64,000 nt of DNA, taken from Pipra filicauda (lineage: Eukaryota > Chordata > Aves > Passeriformes > Pipridae). The stretch spans positions 1,920,602 through 1,984,601 of the forward strand of contig NW_024104416.1 of assembly GCF_003945595.2 (NCBI RefSeq), in the 5' to 3' direction. A program made the position numbers and the translations under genes. Numbering within the stretch: position 1 is the stretch's first letter; each line of letters opens with the position of its first letter. This document shows positions 26,201 to 41,400 of the stretch, in pieces. Below the pieces are notes generated by a model. It was not told the DNA's origin. It saw nothing but the letters and a program-made list of their open reading frames with translations, and searched no databases.

Positions 26201-29200
26201 TTAAAATGCTTGGTTTAGCAGTTGGCCAATATAAATAAAATAAATAAACATGGCAGTGTAAGCTCAAATCAGCATTTTTGTAGAATGGCATGAACAAATT
26301 GGAACATGATCTGTTACTATGTCTGGTTAATGAGACTTAGATGTGCATCAAAGAATGAGAAAAAAGTAAATACTTGTCACTTTTTATGGAAATATCCAAG
26401 GTTTTCAAAAATTTCCAGGGAAATTTGCAAGTTGAAATGAAAAGAAAATTACTAAGTCCCAGTGCTTTCCTTATGTCTAAAAAAATTCTTGATGTAAACA
26501 GTCCCAGACTGTGAGGGAGTGTGGATCCAGATCTGTCCTCTCCATGAAAGTAGGGACTAAACACCTACTGTCCCCTGCCAGAGAAAAATTTTATATTAGT
26601 AGACAGGCAGTTTGCCGGAGTGGGTGCTGAAAATTAGGACCTTGTACCACTATTTCAGTAATTCCTTACTTTTAAGTAAAAGTGACCAACAGGAATGTTC
26701 AGTTTCTTTGAAAATGAGACCACCAAAGTCATGGTTTGGTTGATATTTAAATGGTGTTCAGTATTATTACCAGCCAGGTATTAAATACTGCACATTTCCT
26801 CATTTGCTGGAGTTCTGCTGGAAGGCTTATAGTGGGAAAAAGATCTCACTAACTGTGGGATGCTAAGAGTTCAAATTTGGGATTTCCTGCATTATCTTAT
26901 TCTCCTGTGCTTCACTTTTTCCCATCTAGAAAATAGGATCATGAAATTATTCTCTTATGTAGAATTTTTCCTGCAGATGAAAATGGCCCATTAGAGTTTG
27001 GGTTTTACTACATAATATCCAGAATTCCTCTGAAAGCTCTAAACACAATAGGAAAAGTACTAGATTTTTTTTTTTTAATACTGTCCAAAATCACACTAGC
27101 TTTTTAGAAAAGTTCACTAACCTTCCTGAAACTGTAGAGCTCAGATCAGCAGGTAAATGCACTTTCTTCAAACCATGCATCACATTCATTTTGCTGCCAT
27201 TCAGGGGGTGGTTTGAGAGAAAAATCCAGAGAACTCAAATCAAGAGTCCTGAAGTGATCCATGGGAAGTACAATGTCCAGTTCTCTCAAGGGTGTTTTCA
27301 TCCTGTTCTCGTGCAGGAGCTCATGTGCACCTCTGGAAAAGATTTTGCTGGGAACATGCTGATGAAATCCAGCAAAGAACTCTGCTCATTTCTTAGTCAA
27401 AATCCTGAAATCCCCAACAAAAGGTGGATCATGACATCCCAGCGAGTTTACAAACAAGAAATGTTACTATGGCTTTTACATATTCGTGTTGGGCCTGATT
27501 TTTGTCTCATCCTGATTTCACAGCTGTCTCCTGCAGTCAGCTCTGTTGACATAACGTGATCCTAATAAAAGAAACAGGGTCAGAGCAGTGCAAAACATCC
27601 CATTACATTGTGTGATCTATTTATCTGTTGCTTTAAATCTGTAAGGGGTCTGTTCTACTTGTTCTTTTGCCAGCCATTTACAGGCACTGATGATTAGACT
27701 TTTAAAGTCACTTGGGCTTTTGCCATGCTCAGTAACTCCTGGAATTTTCAAAGCAGCTGAGATGCTTCTGGGTTTTAAAAAATTTTGACAAGAGTGAGAC
27801 ACTAAAATTTTTCAAAACTGTCAGTAAGTATTTATATGCATCTTTAAAAATGAAATGTCTATCAAAATGTGACCCTAATCCCTTTCTGAGAAGAGAAGAC
27901 CATGACATCCCAGTACCGGGTCTGTTACACCACAATTTTGAAACACATTTGCCAACAGTTTTTCACATCTACTTGACCTGCCTGCAAGAAGTCAGCATTC
28001 AAACAACTTAGAGAGGATGATTTAAAGCCTGATCTTGAACAAGACACTATTTCTCTAAAAGATTGTGATTGTCTTTAACATTTCATGCTCTGAAGCTCAT
28101 TTTTTTAACAATCCTCATAACTAGATTTTTATGTTGAATCTTTGTGATTCAGAGAAATCAAATCTCAGAGTGATTTGTGTGTCCCCCCTTAACTATGCTT
28201 ACAGCTTTATAGTAATCTTAGGTTGTGCACTAGTTGGGTTTTTTTATATTCCAGGCTTTTTAAAGGATTTCTCTCTGAAGGTAAATGGGTGGATGTACTG
28301 CAGGTTGTGGTTTCCTGGGACATCATGAGGCTGATGGTGTCCATGTATGTGGCTAAATGGAGGCATTTTCCAGAAAGGAGTTCCACTAGAGCAAGGGAGG
28401 ACTTCAGAGCAGCAGCAAAAGGTCTGAAGATTAAATTTACAGCCCATGGCCACTGCAGCACCCATGCCCATGGAGGGATCTGTCAGGGTGAGCACAGCAC
28501 AGGGGTGAGCACTCTAAACTTACTATTGAGCCAGTCACAGCAGGAGTTAGGTAAGAAAGATTGCATCTTTACCTCTGATTTGAGCTGGACACAAACGGGA
28601 TGTTTCTTATGGTCAGAATACAAGGGTTGTTTAATTTCGGGTTGCTCAATTTTTGCATAAGCAATCCAGAAAGGTGAGCTGCTGAAGAATATGAGAAAAT
28701 TCTGTAGAATCCTATAGAATCAGGAAGTAGTTTTGATAATTTTTATCTCTTACATTGACAATAGAGTTTTAAGTAAGACACCACTTCAGAAGAACAGCAA
28801 TGAAAGGAGAACACAGCTGTGACTTTCAGAGTTTGCAGGGCTGGCAGTGAGAGAAAATGCATCTCTACCTGTAAAGTGGGCAAATTTATTCTGTAAGACA
28901 TTTGAGAGAAAATAAATTTGGAACTTCACAATGCTATTTGTTCAGTCACTTTTCAGCATATAACCACTGCTGAAAGTTCTCAGCATAGTCAGTAGGAATC
29001 TCATAAACATCTCAATGCACCTGACATCCCTGCCTCTGTCAAGAGTCAGCAACCAAGTCAATAACTAGACCCATCTTCTTTTATTTTGCTGGAGAGACTC
29101 TTAATCAGTTCACAGCTGCCTGGTATGTGTCTAATTTTATGTAGCAAGATAAAAATGAGCATATCCATATCCGTACTGACTTAGCAAGTTCAGAGGTATT

Positions 29201-32200
29201 TTACTTTGAAATTTACAAACAGGTAGGATCCATGACTGGAATTGCAAATGTAGATAAGCATAAAACATTTCAAATTGCATTTCTTTTCTTCTTAAGTGTT
29301 CCTCTGCAGCTTGTCATTACTTGTGTAACACATCAGCAGACTCTGGACAGGCACAGCACCACGAGTGTCACGGGGTCACCTTCTCCAGGATGCAAACTCT
29401 GGTTTCATATATGCAAATACGTATTTTGAGATTGTTCACATTTTAAAAGAAAGCTGTCCCTGAGATATATGGGAATAACAAGAAACAAGAAAAGTTAAGC
29501 ATTTAAGTGCATTTTGACCTCTATGTCTGGAAAATCTCCACTGCATTCTGGAGAGTTTAAATCTGTACTGAGAAGAAAATTTGGCCCTGGAAATAGCACA
29601 GACTAGTGGGTAGGTCTATCCAGGAGCATGCTGAGCTAGAAGGAGAATTGGGTCTGTGTGGTCTGAGATGATGGTTTCTGCCTTGAGTCCCATAAAGCAG
29701 AACGACAGAGAAAAGCCTATTTTAAGTGTCACTCTTTAGCTCAGGAGCTCATCTCTTAAGGGAGGGTGGTGGTGTTATGTGTAACTCCAAGCAGATCCTC
29801 AGCCCCTCATTTGGTTCAGTACTTTAAATGTTAAGTGATAGCTCATATAGGGTTTTGAAGTAACTTAAATCTTTCTGGGTTTGGTACCTGGAGTCAAATT
29901 CCTCTTCGTGTTCTCAGAGTCATATCTGTTCTTGCTGCCTGTAAGGGCTGAACACAAGTGTGAACAGATCTCCATGTGCCTGGGTTTCCTCTAACTGGAG
30001 AGCTGTTCCTGTCATAGTAGAGTCAGGGTTCAGATCCTCGAGGGGATGTGGCTTGCAGCTGACATGAGATGCAATAGCTAATAGGTATTTAAGCTTATTT
30101 AGGATCTGGACCTCAAATGTTGGCTCTAATTAGCTCATTAAATCACTGCTGAATGGAAGAGCAGAATGAAAAAAAAAACATTTTCCCCTCAAATATAATC
30201 CTTTCCGAATTAGGATGAGATGTTTGCTGAGGGTAGATAATACTTTCACCATGCAGTCCCTGCACTGTACCTGCTCTGAAGCTGCACAGAGAACATGCAG
30301 TTCTGGCACCTCTCCCAGACCCTGCAGCATGTTCACTTTCCGTTTCAACCAGTTTAGTAGTAAAAGATCTTTCCTTGGCAGTGGCTACAAATACCAGAAT
30401 TCCCACTGTGAGGAAAAGTTTAAATATTCAGAATTCACCTTCAAACCATTAGCTGAAAAGCACTGTAGGAAATTCCGCACATCTTTGTCTTTTATTCTGT
30501 GAAGAAAAGCAAAGTCATAAAATCTTAAGAAACAAAGCCTGTCTTTGGCCTTACCCTTGCCTGGATTGGGCATGTATGGAACACGTATGGAATGAGGACC
30601 TTGTTAATCAGCAACTGAATGTGTTTGCAAGGTTAGTAATACGATGTCCAGCCTATCCAATTACTATACTAGAGCTTATCACACTAATAACAAGCTCTTA
30701 GAGGTCTGGAAGCCACATTCTGCTCCTGCTTCTTTTCTTTCTATCTGTTACAGTGCACCTGGGCATCTGCTAGTTTTGGTAAATTCAAGCTGACATTGTC
30801 TTAGAGAGGCAAGAGAAGACCACAGCTGCATGATCTAATGGTAATTCCCTGAGAACCTGAACTGGGCTGGTTATGGAAAATGAAGTCATTCTCCTGGTCC
30901 AGCATAAAAAGAATCTGAAAAGTGCTGTTCTAGTTGACTGTTTTTATGAGGAGAGGCCTTTAGGGGAAAGCCTTTAGGTAAAACCACTATTAGTAGAAGT
31001 TTTTCAGATAATTTCAAGCTATATGTTGTGATTCTCAGTTACATTTCTTTAGTGTCCCTTTGTTCTTAACTCTGACTTTAGAATATAGGAAATATTCTTG
31101 TCTTTCCACCAGGCTGTAACTGTAGGCTTGGAAACTGTAGTTGACTTGATATGTTCTTGGCTTGCTGACTTTGCCTTATCCTCTTAACAGAATAAGTGTT
31201 CTCATGTAATAACAAACCTGACAGGTCTTCATAATTGATCCCTATTCCTGACATATGAAGGGCACAGGATGCAGAATGAAGCACTCTAAGTGTCCTGCAA
31301 TGGAAGTATTGATTCTTTCAACAGCAGTACTGCCTTTCTCTTTAAGTGCCCATCTCAGCAAGAAGAAATTATGGGGGCAAAATGGACACGGGAAGTAAAA
31401 TTACACTTAATTGAAAAAAAAACTGATAACTGCAACTGATAACTCAGTGAGAGCTTGCCTAAGGATTCAGTTTTACATAGAGCCCTTAACTGTATCAACA
31501 AATTCCTTTTGAACCACTGAAGGTTAAAACAAGTATAAGTTGGGGAAGACCAATAAATCAACCCTGCTTTTACTAGACACAAGTTAGTAGTGTTCAAAAC
31601 CCCTTTATACAATTAGAATGATTTACAGATGAGTGATTGGCATAGGCTGAGAGGTGCTGTGGGTAATGGGGGAAGTGATGTGAGGAGCACTGCTCACACC
31701 TCTTACAGCAAAATTATAATCAAGCAAGTTGTTCTTTCAAAGCCTTATGTCCTTGATAAACAAGGAATGGCAAGACTTATTAAAGTGCAGTGAAATCATT
31801 GTTATGCCCTGATACTGGAACAGATAGGTGTCAGGTTCTGTTATTGCTGAAGTTTTCACAGCATCCAAATGATCCCTTTGGAGGTGTGTGAGGAGGCACT
31901 TTGGCACATAATACGTGCACACCTATTCCCAAACCTGCAAAACCACTGCAGGAGCCCTTTAACCTGTTCTTTCATCTTCTTTTATACATCACTGTTGTCT
32001 CACAATCTGCTCCCACTGAGCATGCTGCAGTTGTCTAACGAATTTCACATTCAGATGGTTGAGTCACATTACACTCCACAGGGTCATATAAATGTTCTGA
32101 AGCTGACAGTTGTGATTACAAGTTAGTTGGGTAAGAAGAAGACCCCTGGGCACAAATCTCTGATGTACCTGAAAATTTTTTTGGCAGGAGTGACTAAATC

Positions 32201-32406
32201 TATCCCAAGCCTACAAGGTCAATTTGCAGCTCGGTTGCCATCCATATTTATCTGCCTCACACATTGAAATTTTACTATGACAGTGATAGGATCTCTAGGA
32301 AATATCTCAAGGAGATTGTTTCTGTGGATAGCCTGTAATCCTCATTCTTTTGAAACAATCTTCCAGGATATGTTATTCTCCTGGTGATGCCATTTTATGC
32401 TAAGTT
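23201..32406. other. Intergenic, no gene seen
   Basis: No coding domain, RNA gene or mobile element was recognised. The part at about 24,100-24,400 (with GAATTAATTTCATATGACATG) has an enhancer-like texture. Open frames such as 27,191-27,559 and 28,223-28,660 on the plus strand have no domain. Confidence 0.65.
25441..25522 (+). repeat. Polypyrimidine tract
   Basis: About 80 bases are nearly all T and C on the plus strand (TTTTCTTTT, CCCCTTTTT, TTTCCCTT blocks). The complementary polypurine strand creates a purine-only open-frame shadow at 25,326-25,520. Confidence 0.85.
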
Positions 32407-32492
32407 TTAAAAAAAAACAAAACAAAACAAAACAAAAACAAAACAAACAAACAAAAACCAAAATAAAACAAAACCAAAGCCCAAACCAAAAT
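32407..32492 (+). repeat. (AAAAC)n-type simple repeat
   Basis: A run of AAAAC, AAAC and AACC units with no T except in one AATAAAAC unit. It is a degenerate A/C microsatellite. Confidence 0.92.
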
Positions 32493-35400
32493 ATGTTCTT
32501 AAAGCAATAGAACTCCCCTTAATTTCAAATCTCAGTGGCTCATAACGTGGTAAGCTTTGTTTGCAGCACTGTCACCAAAGGTAGGCATTGTTCTGCTAAA
32601 CAATAAAGTGGTGGCTGCTAGAAGGGACAAATACAGTGTAAGATCACTAAGTAACTTAAATTTCTCATGTTATCTCATACTGTGGAAGGACTCAAGAAAA
32701 GAAAAAATACCAAAGACGTGGAAAATCCTGTTACACACACAACCTCTTTGCTCCTAAGCACTTTCAGTTCCTGATGATCTCCCAGTAGGAGTTCCTGATC
32801 AGAACTAATATATTTAATCACAGAACTAGTATGATCAGATCAGATAACTGCAGTTACAAAAGGAATTCAGTCCTACATGTATCATGTGGATTTTAGAAGC
32901 AACAGCAATTTTAGGCACACGTCTTTGTGGCGGGAAATCGGATTGTTGAAACTGGTTTTAAAGTATTCAGCATTTAGCAAGTTTAAAGGTATTTAAGCTG
33001 AGGTGATATTTGGGAAGTCTTCAGCTGAGTCTCTGGAGAGAACTGCTTCCCTAGGTCCATGATCAAGGCAGTGCATGCTTTATGTGACACAGGGACATGC
33101 CTGAGATAGAAGAAGGTTTTAACTAGGATTTTGGAATTTACTAAATGAAATGGCTGATTCGTTTCATCTCTCAACACAATCCACTTCTGAAGTGCTAAAT
33201 ATTGGAAAAAAGTAAGACAGCCCTTGCTCTGAAGTAGCTGTTTAATATTGAGACAGTGCAGCTGATAATTTTGTCTGACTTTTTTCCAAGAACAAAGGAA
33301 TGTAAAAGCAAGGACAGTTGCTCAGTGGCTTGGAGAAGCTGGGGTTTTTTTGTGATAGACTCTAAAATGAGCACTGAAAGGGAAGGAAAACAGCTTTCTC
33401 TAGCTCTGTTTTTCTGTTCCTTAAATTGTGAAGTATCCACATAGCAAAAGTGTTCAAGAACTTCAGGGTTCAAACTGTCACTGCAGCTAACTGCACCGAG
33501 GGCCCAATATAATGCATGCTGAAGTCACCAGGAGTCTTTCCACCAGCTGGAATGGATGTTGGATCAGGTTCAACACAACACAGAAATGCAAACTCTGCAG
33601 CCCTGGCTCTCAGAGGAGCTCTTTAGGATGTCAGCTGAAGTAAACTGCACTGGCTGAGCTGGTATTGTCACCAGAGATACTGAACACAGAAGAGATTCTG
33701 CAAAATTAACCATATGCTAAAGGGTGGCCGTGGCCAGTAGATGCAGGTCAGTACATCTCTTCAGAAGCACCAAATCTGTGCCTTATAGGTGCCATGGTAT
33801 GCATTGTGCAAAGTGTCTGCTCAGAAGAAATTAGTCTTTTCTGTATTTAATTTTGGTATTTAATCAAAAGACTGTATTTCACAGTTACTCCACAGAGTGT
33901 TCCCTAAGATAGGTAACTAATATACAGGGAGATGGAGATGCAGAGGTTTTTTCTCAGCCTATACACTGATCTCCCTTGGGACTCAAGGCAAAGTTGCTGT
34001 AGCTCCCTCCATCATTATTCAATTGCTAAAACAGCCAGAAAGTGATATCAGTGTTCTATTGTAAATGTGTCCTCTTGCCATTCACAACCTGAATATTAGT
34101 TCTGCAAAGTTTTACTTTTTATTTACAGCCCTCTAAGTACATTTCCAGAGCTGGATAATACAGTCTTTGTCAGCAATACAAGCAATAAAATATTACTGTA
34201 TAGCTGACATCTCTGGAGCTAGAATACAACCCAATCAAACTGACACAACTGATAAAATTCAGTGCTGCAATTCTTGCAAAGTCTTTGCAGCACTCTGAAA
34301 TGCTTGAGTACAGAATGGTCTGGAAATCAGTATGGGTTTGCCATAAAACCCCACTACTCAGTGCCAGGGAATAGTGTCCTTTGTTGCACTGATTTAGTGC
34401 TCCACGCCAGCCCCATTCTCATTAGGAATTGGTCTCCAGGGACAACTCAGAAGTGTTTTGCTGCTTTTAAGTAAGAAATCGAAATTAGTGAGAGCTTCAA
34501 GTGGAGGTGTATGTTTTATTTTGCTGCCAGAAATCCTTCTGTCCTTTGCATCAATAGAACCTATTGATTCTAAATTTGCTAATCCTGTTGAAAATGGTTT
34601 TCTTGTACTCTCTCTGAGTCCAACAAATGGGGATGGAAAGTGATAGTTACAGTAGATGCAGGGTCATGTAAATGGTGAGTCAGAACTCCTGAATGTTGGG
34701 CTTGTTTGGTTTTGCTTGAAGAAGTAATCCAGGGCTGCATTATAGATAGATAAATAGATAGATAGATAGAATATAAACTTATTTCTTGAAGAACTGACTT
34801 TATATTAGGTACCAAAGTACTCCTTCCTATGCAAAGGAAGAAAGGGTTTTGGTGTCATGCTAACCCTGCATATTTGATAACAGAAGGAAAAATTAACCCT
34901 CTGTATCCTTGCACTGTCTGGTGCCGTGGTACATGGCATCACAGGCACCAATCCTCCTACAGAAAACCTGGTACAGAATTAGACTGACTCTATTGAGCCT
35001 GGAAACTCATTCAGTAACTACCAAGCTTTTAATCGCTCGGGGTTTTTTGTCTTCCCTTCTCAACACAGGAGCAACATAAATTGAAATGGAAAATGATTTA
35101 CAAGGTTTTGAAATAACACAGTATACGTTAACTTGTAAGTGTCAAATATCATTAGACCTGACGTGAAGGATGAAAAACCCTGTATCCTGTGCCATGCAAA
35201 AATGTATTGTTTGGAACACAAGCTTGCAGCCAAAATCCCACCCCAGCAGTTCCCTCCTGCTTCCCTACATTGCTGCAGGGGATACTTGAGAGAAGGACAA
35301 AAAGAAACAGATATTATTGTTTCAAAGCTACATCTTTCCTTTATTCATCTCCTCTCTGCTTGTCTCTCGATGATCTTCAGACCCCCCTTTAGGAAGGAGA

Positions 35401-38400
35401 TTAAACAACAACATGAGAAAACAAAGGAAGCACAAGATTGTTTTATTTTAAAGAAATCTTTCTCAGAAGTGTCTGCTCTCAAATGCTTTCCTTCAGATTT
35501 TAATTTTGTTGTTTTGGTTTTTTGTGTATTTAAACACATTCCACCCTGTCATAAACACTCCTTGTGCCATTTCCAGTGTCAGGAAGGGAGATCTGGGTCT
35601 TGAGTTGATGTTGTGAAGGTACAGTTATAAAGAGAAGCAGATGGAAGATAAAATGTTGGGTGAGATTTTCTGTCTGTCTCGCCACCCGCTCATTTATTGT
35701 CTCTTTCCATCTGTCTTTGCCTGCTTTCCAAGATTTCATTGTGTACTTCTCTCACTGCTCCTAAGTGCCAGAGATTTAACTGAGAACCACTCAGCTACAG
35801 AGCTGATGTCAACAAGAAATAGTATTTAGTTATGCTGGATTGGGTTAGCAGTCAGTGTTTCTTATCAGATTTTTTAAAATATAGTTGTTCATGGGTCTGC
35901 AGGAGGCTTTTATGACAGATGTGTAGCTCATTTTAACCAAAGATACATTACCTACCACCTGCTTCAGAGGGTTTTTTTTATTTCAGTGCTCACATCTTTA
36001 TGTTTTGCAAGTCTTTAGTCCTTATTCTCACTTTTCAACTGGTTGCCTACTTTTTAATCCCTTTCTTTAATATTCATTCAGCAAAATGCTTTAAGGTTTT
36101 GTTAATAGGGAAAGGATTCAGCAAGGTAGATGGGACTGAATACAATACAAGGTTTTAAGGTGACTTTCCTGAGCTCTAAGCAGAGCTGATCCTAATGGTA
36201 GATGATACTTTAGGAGAGACATAAACTCCTTGCCTGTCTCCCCAGCTTGAGCACAGAGATGCCAACACTGCCCTCTCAGCTGCAAGTGGCAGGGGGAAAA
36301 GGACAATTAAACAGTAATAGCTGCTGACTGGTTTATACACCATGCTGATAGTTTCAAAGTGCTGCAGCCTCAGAAAGACATATAAAACTGATGGTTTTAA
36401 GCTCACTTGACATTTTGTTCAGATAAGCACCAGTATTTTCCATGTCAGGGGAAAATCTGTGTATGTGTGTCTATAAATCAGAAAGCAAAGTCTGTTGTTC
36501 CATTTACTGGCAGCCTCAGGTTAGAGGACTGAAATGGCCCAAAGCAAAACCACTAAAATGTCGTAGAATCCTGCTTAGAATAATGATGGAAATGCCCAGT
36601 GAACTGCATGATGTGATGCTGACAATTCCTGGATATGGACAAGGAGCTATAACTACTGTAAAGGCAAGACAGCCTGAGGTAAGGACCAGGTGCTGGTGTC
36701 AGGAGCTTTCAGGAGAGGGTATGGAAAATGACCCAGGTCAGCTCTGCAGCTGAGAGAGGATGTATGTTTTGAAGAAAAGATTGGGAGATGGAGGTGAGGG
36801 TACTTATCTTTGGGTCATCAGAGCAAGATGGTCATTTTAAAGACTTAAAATACATCCCAACACCTTTCAACACCTAGATGTGGTTACTGGTTTGTTCTCA
36901 GTGTGGTTCTTTTTTCACTGTTCATTCATTCATTCAGCCTTTCTCTGATTTATTGTCCTGAAACCACAATTGTGTGAATTGGCTCCATGAAGTTATATAA
37001 GGTTTTAACAGATTCTCAGCCCCGGGGGGTGGAATCCTTCTTCCTCTCTATTTCCATCATCCCTGTCCTCTCCCCTTAAGGATAGGTGCATTCATTTCCT
37101 CTGTTAGCTGTTTTTGTGAAATAGTTAAATGCTGCCAGGCATTGAATCAGTTCACCTGTGATATGTCACACAACCCTGGCAGCAGATGCTATCCTGTTGT
37201 GAAAAAAAAAATCATATGCAAGTTATTTCTCACGTTCCTCTCAAGATAAACCTCTCATTTACTGTCTCAAGACAAACATCTATTTCTTTGTGAAGCTTAA
37301 ATTATGTTTCTAGTTTGTTCATTATTATTTTTATTATTTTTCATTCACTTAAGAATGCTTCTTTATGCAGTGGACTTCAGTGAAAGCCATTTTGGTAAGA
37401 ATTATGGGATGAACAAAGGTAGGATTTGAAATTTTCTTAATAGAAAAAACAAAGGTCTTGGGTGTTTTGGTTTTCTTTTCTTTCCAAGCAATTATTTTAT
37501 GGGAGTACAACTGGAAGTTCCTCAAAACTTCACGCCTGAATTTCTGAAAAAAATAATTCCATCATGATCATTCCCATATGTTTTGTAAAAATAAATAGTT
37601 GTCTGTACTCAATTTGCTTCAACAATAGGCATTAAAATATTTGTTATATATTTATAGTGGACGCAGCTACAACATGTGTCTTCACGTCTTGTAAATAAAT
37701 GCTTTTTCTCTTTGTTGGCCAATTCCACACTAGAAGTCTTTCTGAGATACCATCCTGTTGAAATCTTAGCTGACATGTTTTCTTTCCTGCCTTTTTATAA
37801 CATTTCAGTGGTCTGGGACCTGAATTAAAATACATTCCTCAGTCTGATTTATTGTGTTATTTCATTTTTAAAGTTGCATGGTCACTGCAGTGCTACTACT
37901 ATGTACAGGGTGAAAAGGAAAAGAACCTAAAGCTTTTCTTCAACCTGTTTTGCAAACTTAGGAACACCAAGCTGCACATTGGCATCGGCATGTGCTGTTC
38001 TCCAAATATTCTCAGGGGTATTTATTGGTGTAAGGAGCCTCCAGTCTGTGTAAAAATACCACAACCAGCTCCTTTGCCATATTCCCTTAGGGAATCAGAG
38101 GACATAAGAAAATTGTGTCTGATGTCTGCTGAACTCTGACCATCTGGCTATGGGAGATGTCACGTTGGAAGACACCCATTGTAGATTAGACCAGTTGCTT
38201 TGGCTCCCTGACTGTTAAGACACAGGAACTGGGTTGCTGGTTTCCCCAACACAGTCAATCCCATCTGCAGCAAATGGTTCCATGTAATGCTCCCATCAAG
38301 CTGTGCAACAGCCAAATCCATCACCATTTTCCTTGGCACCTCTACATGCAGATGCAGAGATAACTGTGCTATCTGGGATGTTCCTATGAGATCCCTTAGG

Positions 38401-41400
38401 GTAGCACTAATTCCTTAATGACTACCACAAGTGATTCCAATAGCTCATTGCCACGTAGTGAGACACAGCTCACATTCCCTGTTTCCTTTTTCAGAGAAGG
38501 GAATGTTTCTGTTCTGAGAAATGCACTAGATTTTCCTTCAAGTGTTTCTGAAAGAGCAGGACAAAGCCATTACACTGTCATGTAGGCTGCTTTTCCAAGC
38601 CCACACTTATCTGGCAATAAATACTTGGATAGGAGTAAGATGAAGTTGTGAAATCGAATCATGATGTCTCAGCAGATGGTAACAAGCAGCCTAAATACGA
38701 GGTGAGTGCCTCAGATGTTTGCCTTGACTCTGAGAAGAAGATTTATACAGTTGTGTTCTACCTTCAAAGGAAATACCTAAATGCCTTTGTTAATCTAGAT
38801 CTGTGCTACATTAACTTTCATAGGCAGACAAGATCTCTGCTGCACTCTGAGGTAGATTATTGGTCCTTCTGAGCCAGGAGGCACGTAAAAGATGACAAGA
38901 GGGAATAGGCTTCTCTTGAATTTACCAGACAAGTTGATAAATTGTATGTGAAAAGGGAGGTTGGAAGTATAAATATGTTCTACATCCTTTCCATGACAGG
39001 CTATGGAATATTCATTATAAATGGAGACATAAAGCAGGAATAATCTTCCCCATGACCTCACTGTGACAAACTGGCTTTCTAATTCTTGCTGAGTGCTGAT
39101 TATTACTTGGCTAACACTCTGAGCTGAAGATGAAGCATGTGCTAAGTTGCAAGAATTCTTACAAATAGGCTGAGCTATTTCCAGAAGGGCAATTTTAAGG
39201 ACACATTCATGTTTTTACTTGCTGGAGTATTTTTTCTTAAGGCATAAGAGGAGATCCACATATGCTGAAAACCTTCAGGCAAAACCAATCTGAATGCAAT
39301 TGCTCATTTATGCATTGTGTAGTGCCTGGCCCAAGGAAGCAGTGGGATTGGTAGGATTGGTTACATGCTAGGAAAGGCACTCTCATTAAACACCTTTTGG
39401 AGGTGTATATTATGGGAACAGGTATAACACTAATAAACTTGCTTCAGTTTTTATCGTCTCATGGCAAAGGTAGCTCAGAAATACATAGGTATAATATATA
39501 AGAGTAGAGGTAAGGGGTTCCTTGTTGAGTTTTATCACTTGCTGGGAACATCCAGGCTGTGTTTATGTATAGACTTTGCTCATGCTTTGCAAACAGCTCG
39601 AGCCAGTCAGCTCTACCTGAACAGTTGTCTTGTTGTTCCACACCTCTCTTATGTTGCATGATGTGCTTTTCCAAACCTCATCCCAACCCTTGATCAGTTC
39701 CTCTTACACTTACACAGCAACAAACTCCAGCCACGGGAACTCGACAGCATCTTTGTTCCCCTGTTTTCAGGGCCTGCTAGTGGGAGCCTTTTGCAATTTT
39801 GTTCCACAGCCATCTTAATGTCTAGTTATAGGAACAAGGGGGAGAAAGGTAAAAACTTTTCAGGCATTACTCCTGCTAAACAGCAAGGATAGTACGCTTC
39901 TGAGGATGGTTGTTTATAGCATTTCTTCTAATAATGTAAAAAAAATGTATAAATGAAGGATTTATCATTCATTTTCTAATAATCTAAACGCCTGTAGCTT
40001 GCTTTCAAAGATTTTCCATATGACATAGGACTTCTTCTGCAACTAATTCTACCATCTCACCACACAGTCTGCTTCTGTGGTACAACAATTTGGGGCTGAA
40101 ATTAGGACCACTGGGGGAGATCAGTGGAGGGGATTGTCTCACATGAAGAGTGTAAAACACAATAGAATGAGCAAATACCTCTTTTAAGTTCTAGATGAGC
40201 TGTGGGAAGTTTTTGCTTCTATGAAGTTTCACAGACTACCTGAATTTAAATCTCCTAAATCTGTGAAAACACAGTAGGTTTTTTTACTTCTTTCAGATCA
40301 AAAATACGAGGCTTTCTCCAAAACTAGATAGGCTTAACCCTGAGCAGCACTGACAAGAGAGAAACACCATCTGCAGGCTCAGTGTTCCATTGGCTCTGTC
40401 ATCTGAGCCCTGAGGTATTATCAGTGCAAGCACAGGGCTCATCCAGGCCATGGGATGAACCAGCAGGTGTATCTCACTTTCTCAGGTGGGTCAGCCTTTC
40501 TCCTGTTTTACAAAAACTGTGACAACTTTATGTCTCTGAGGTTGTTTTCCAGAAAAAATGGAAAAAATCGGGTTTTTTCAAGCAAGTCATCCAGCAAATG
40601 TAAGGGTTTGTTTCTTGTATTCTTGAAATGACTTTGAAACTTTGCTTCCTCAGGCAAGTCGTGCCTGCAGAGCACCTTTTGCCTGCACGCACTGCATTAG
40701 TGTGGTTGATTGCTGACTTCATCAAAAACCTCAAGCAAATTTTAATTGTTAAATTTGTGTTCTCATGTACCTCATGTTCAGTATCATGTATTGACAATAA
40801 CAGAAATTTTTACAGGACATGCAGTGAGGATATAACCACATGCTCTCCTACTACCATTGGTTACTCTGCCACATTCTGTGCCAGCATGTCAGATTTGAAA
40901 AATTAAAAGCATAGTAAAAGAATTTCCAGTACATGTTTAATTTCATAGGCCTGTGAGTGTTCAGTTGATGTACAATGTGACTCCTGTAAAATGACTTTAC
41001 TCTGACACCAGAGGTGAATTTCTAGCAGTTCCATACTTCAAGTTTTCAACAGCTTCAGCTATAATTTTATGTTCTTGCCTGCCTTCAAAATTAAAAAGTT
41101 AGTTAATCAGGGATAGAAACAATAAAATAATCCAAACTCAGTTTTGTGAAAGGTCTATGAAGATTTAAAAGGAATGTTTCTGTAGTTAAATATCTGGGAA
41201 GCAATAAAAACCCACCAAAATGTCCTCTGCAAGAAAATTCATGGCTCTAGTTTTGCCAGTCTACTTAGAGTATTTTCCAGAGGCTTTGGGGGATACTAAT
41301 TTTCAATTTCCAAAGGTGGTAGCATTTCTTCCTAAATCAGAAGTCCCTGGAGAGATATTTTTGCCCTGAATCACTAAAGGTTAAATCCCTAATCACAAAG

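Noticed and set aside
35139..35603. 154-codon open frame on the plus strand
   Set aside because: No recognisable domain, irregular composition and no supporting signals; the Cys/His residues do not form a zinc-finger spacing I know.
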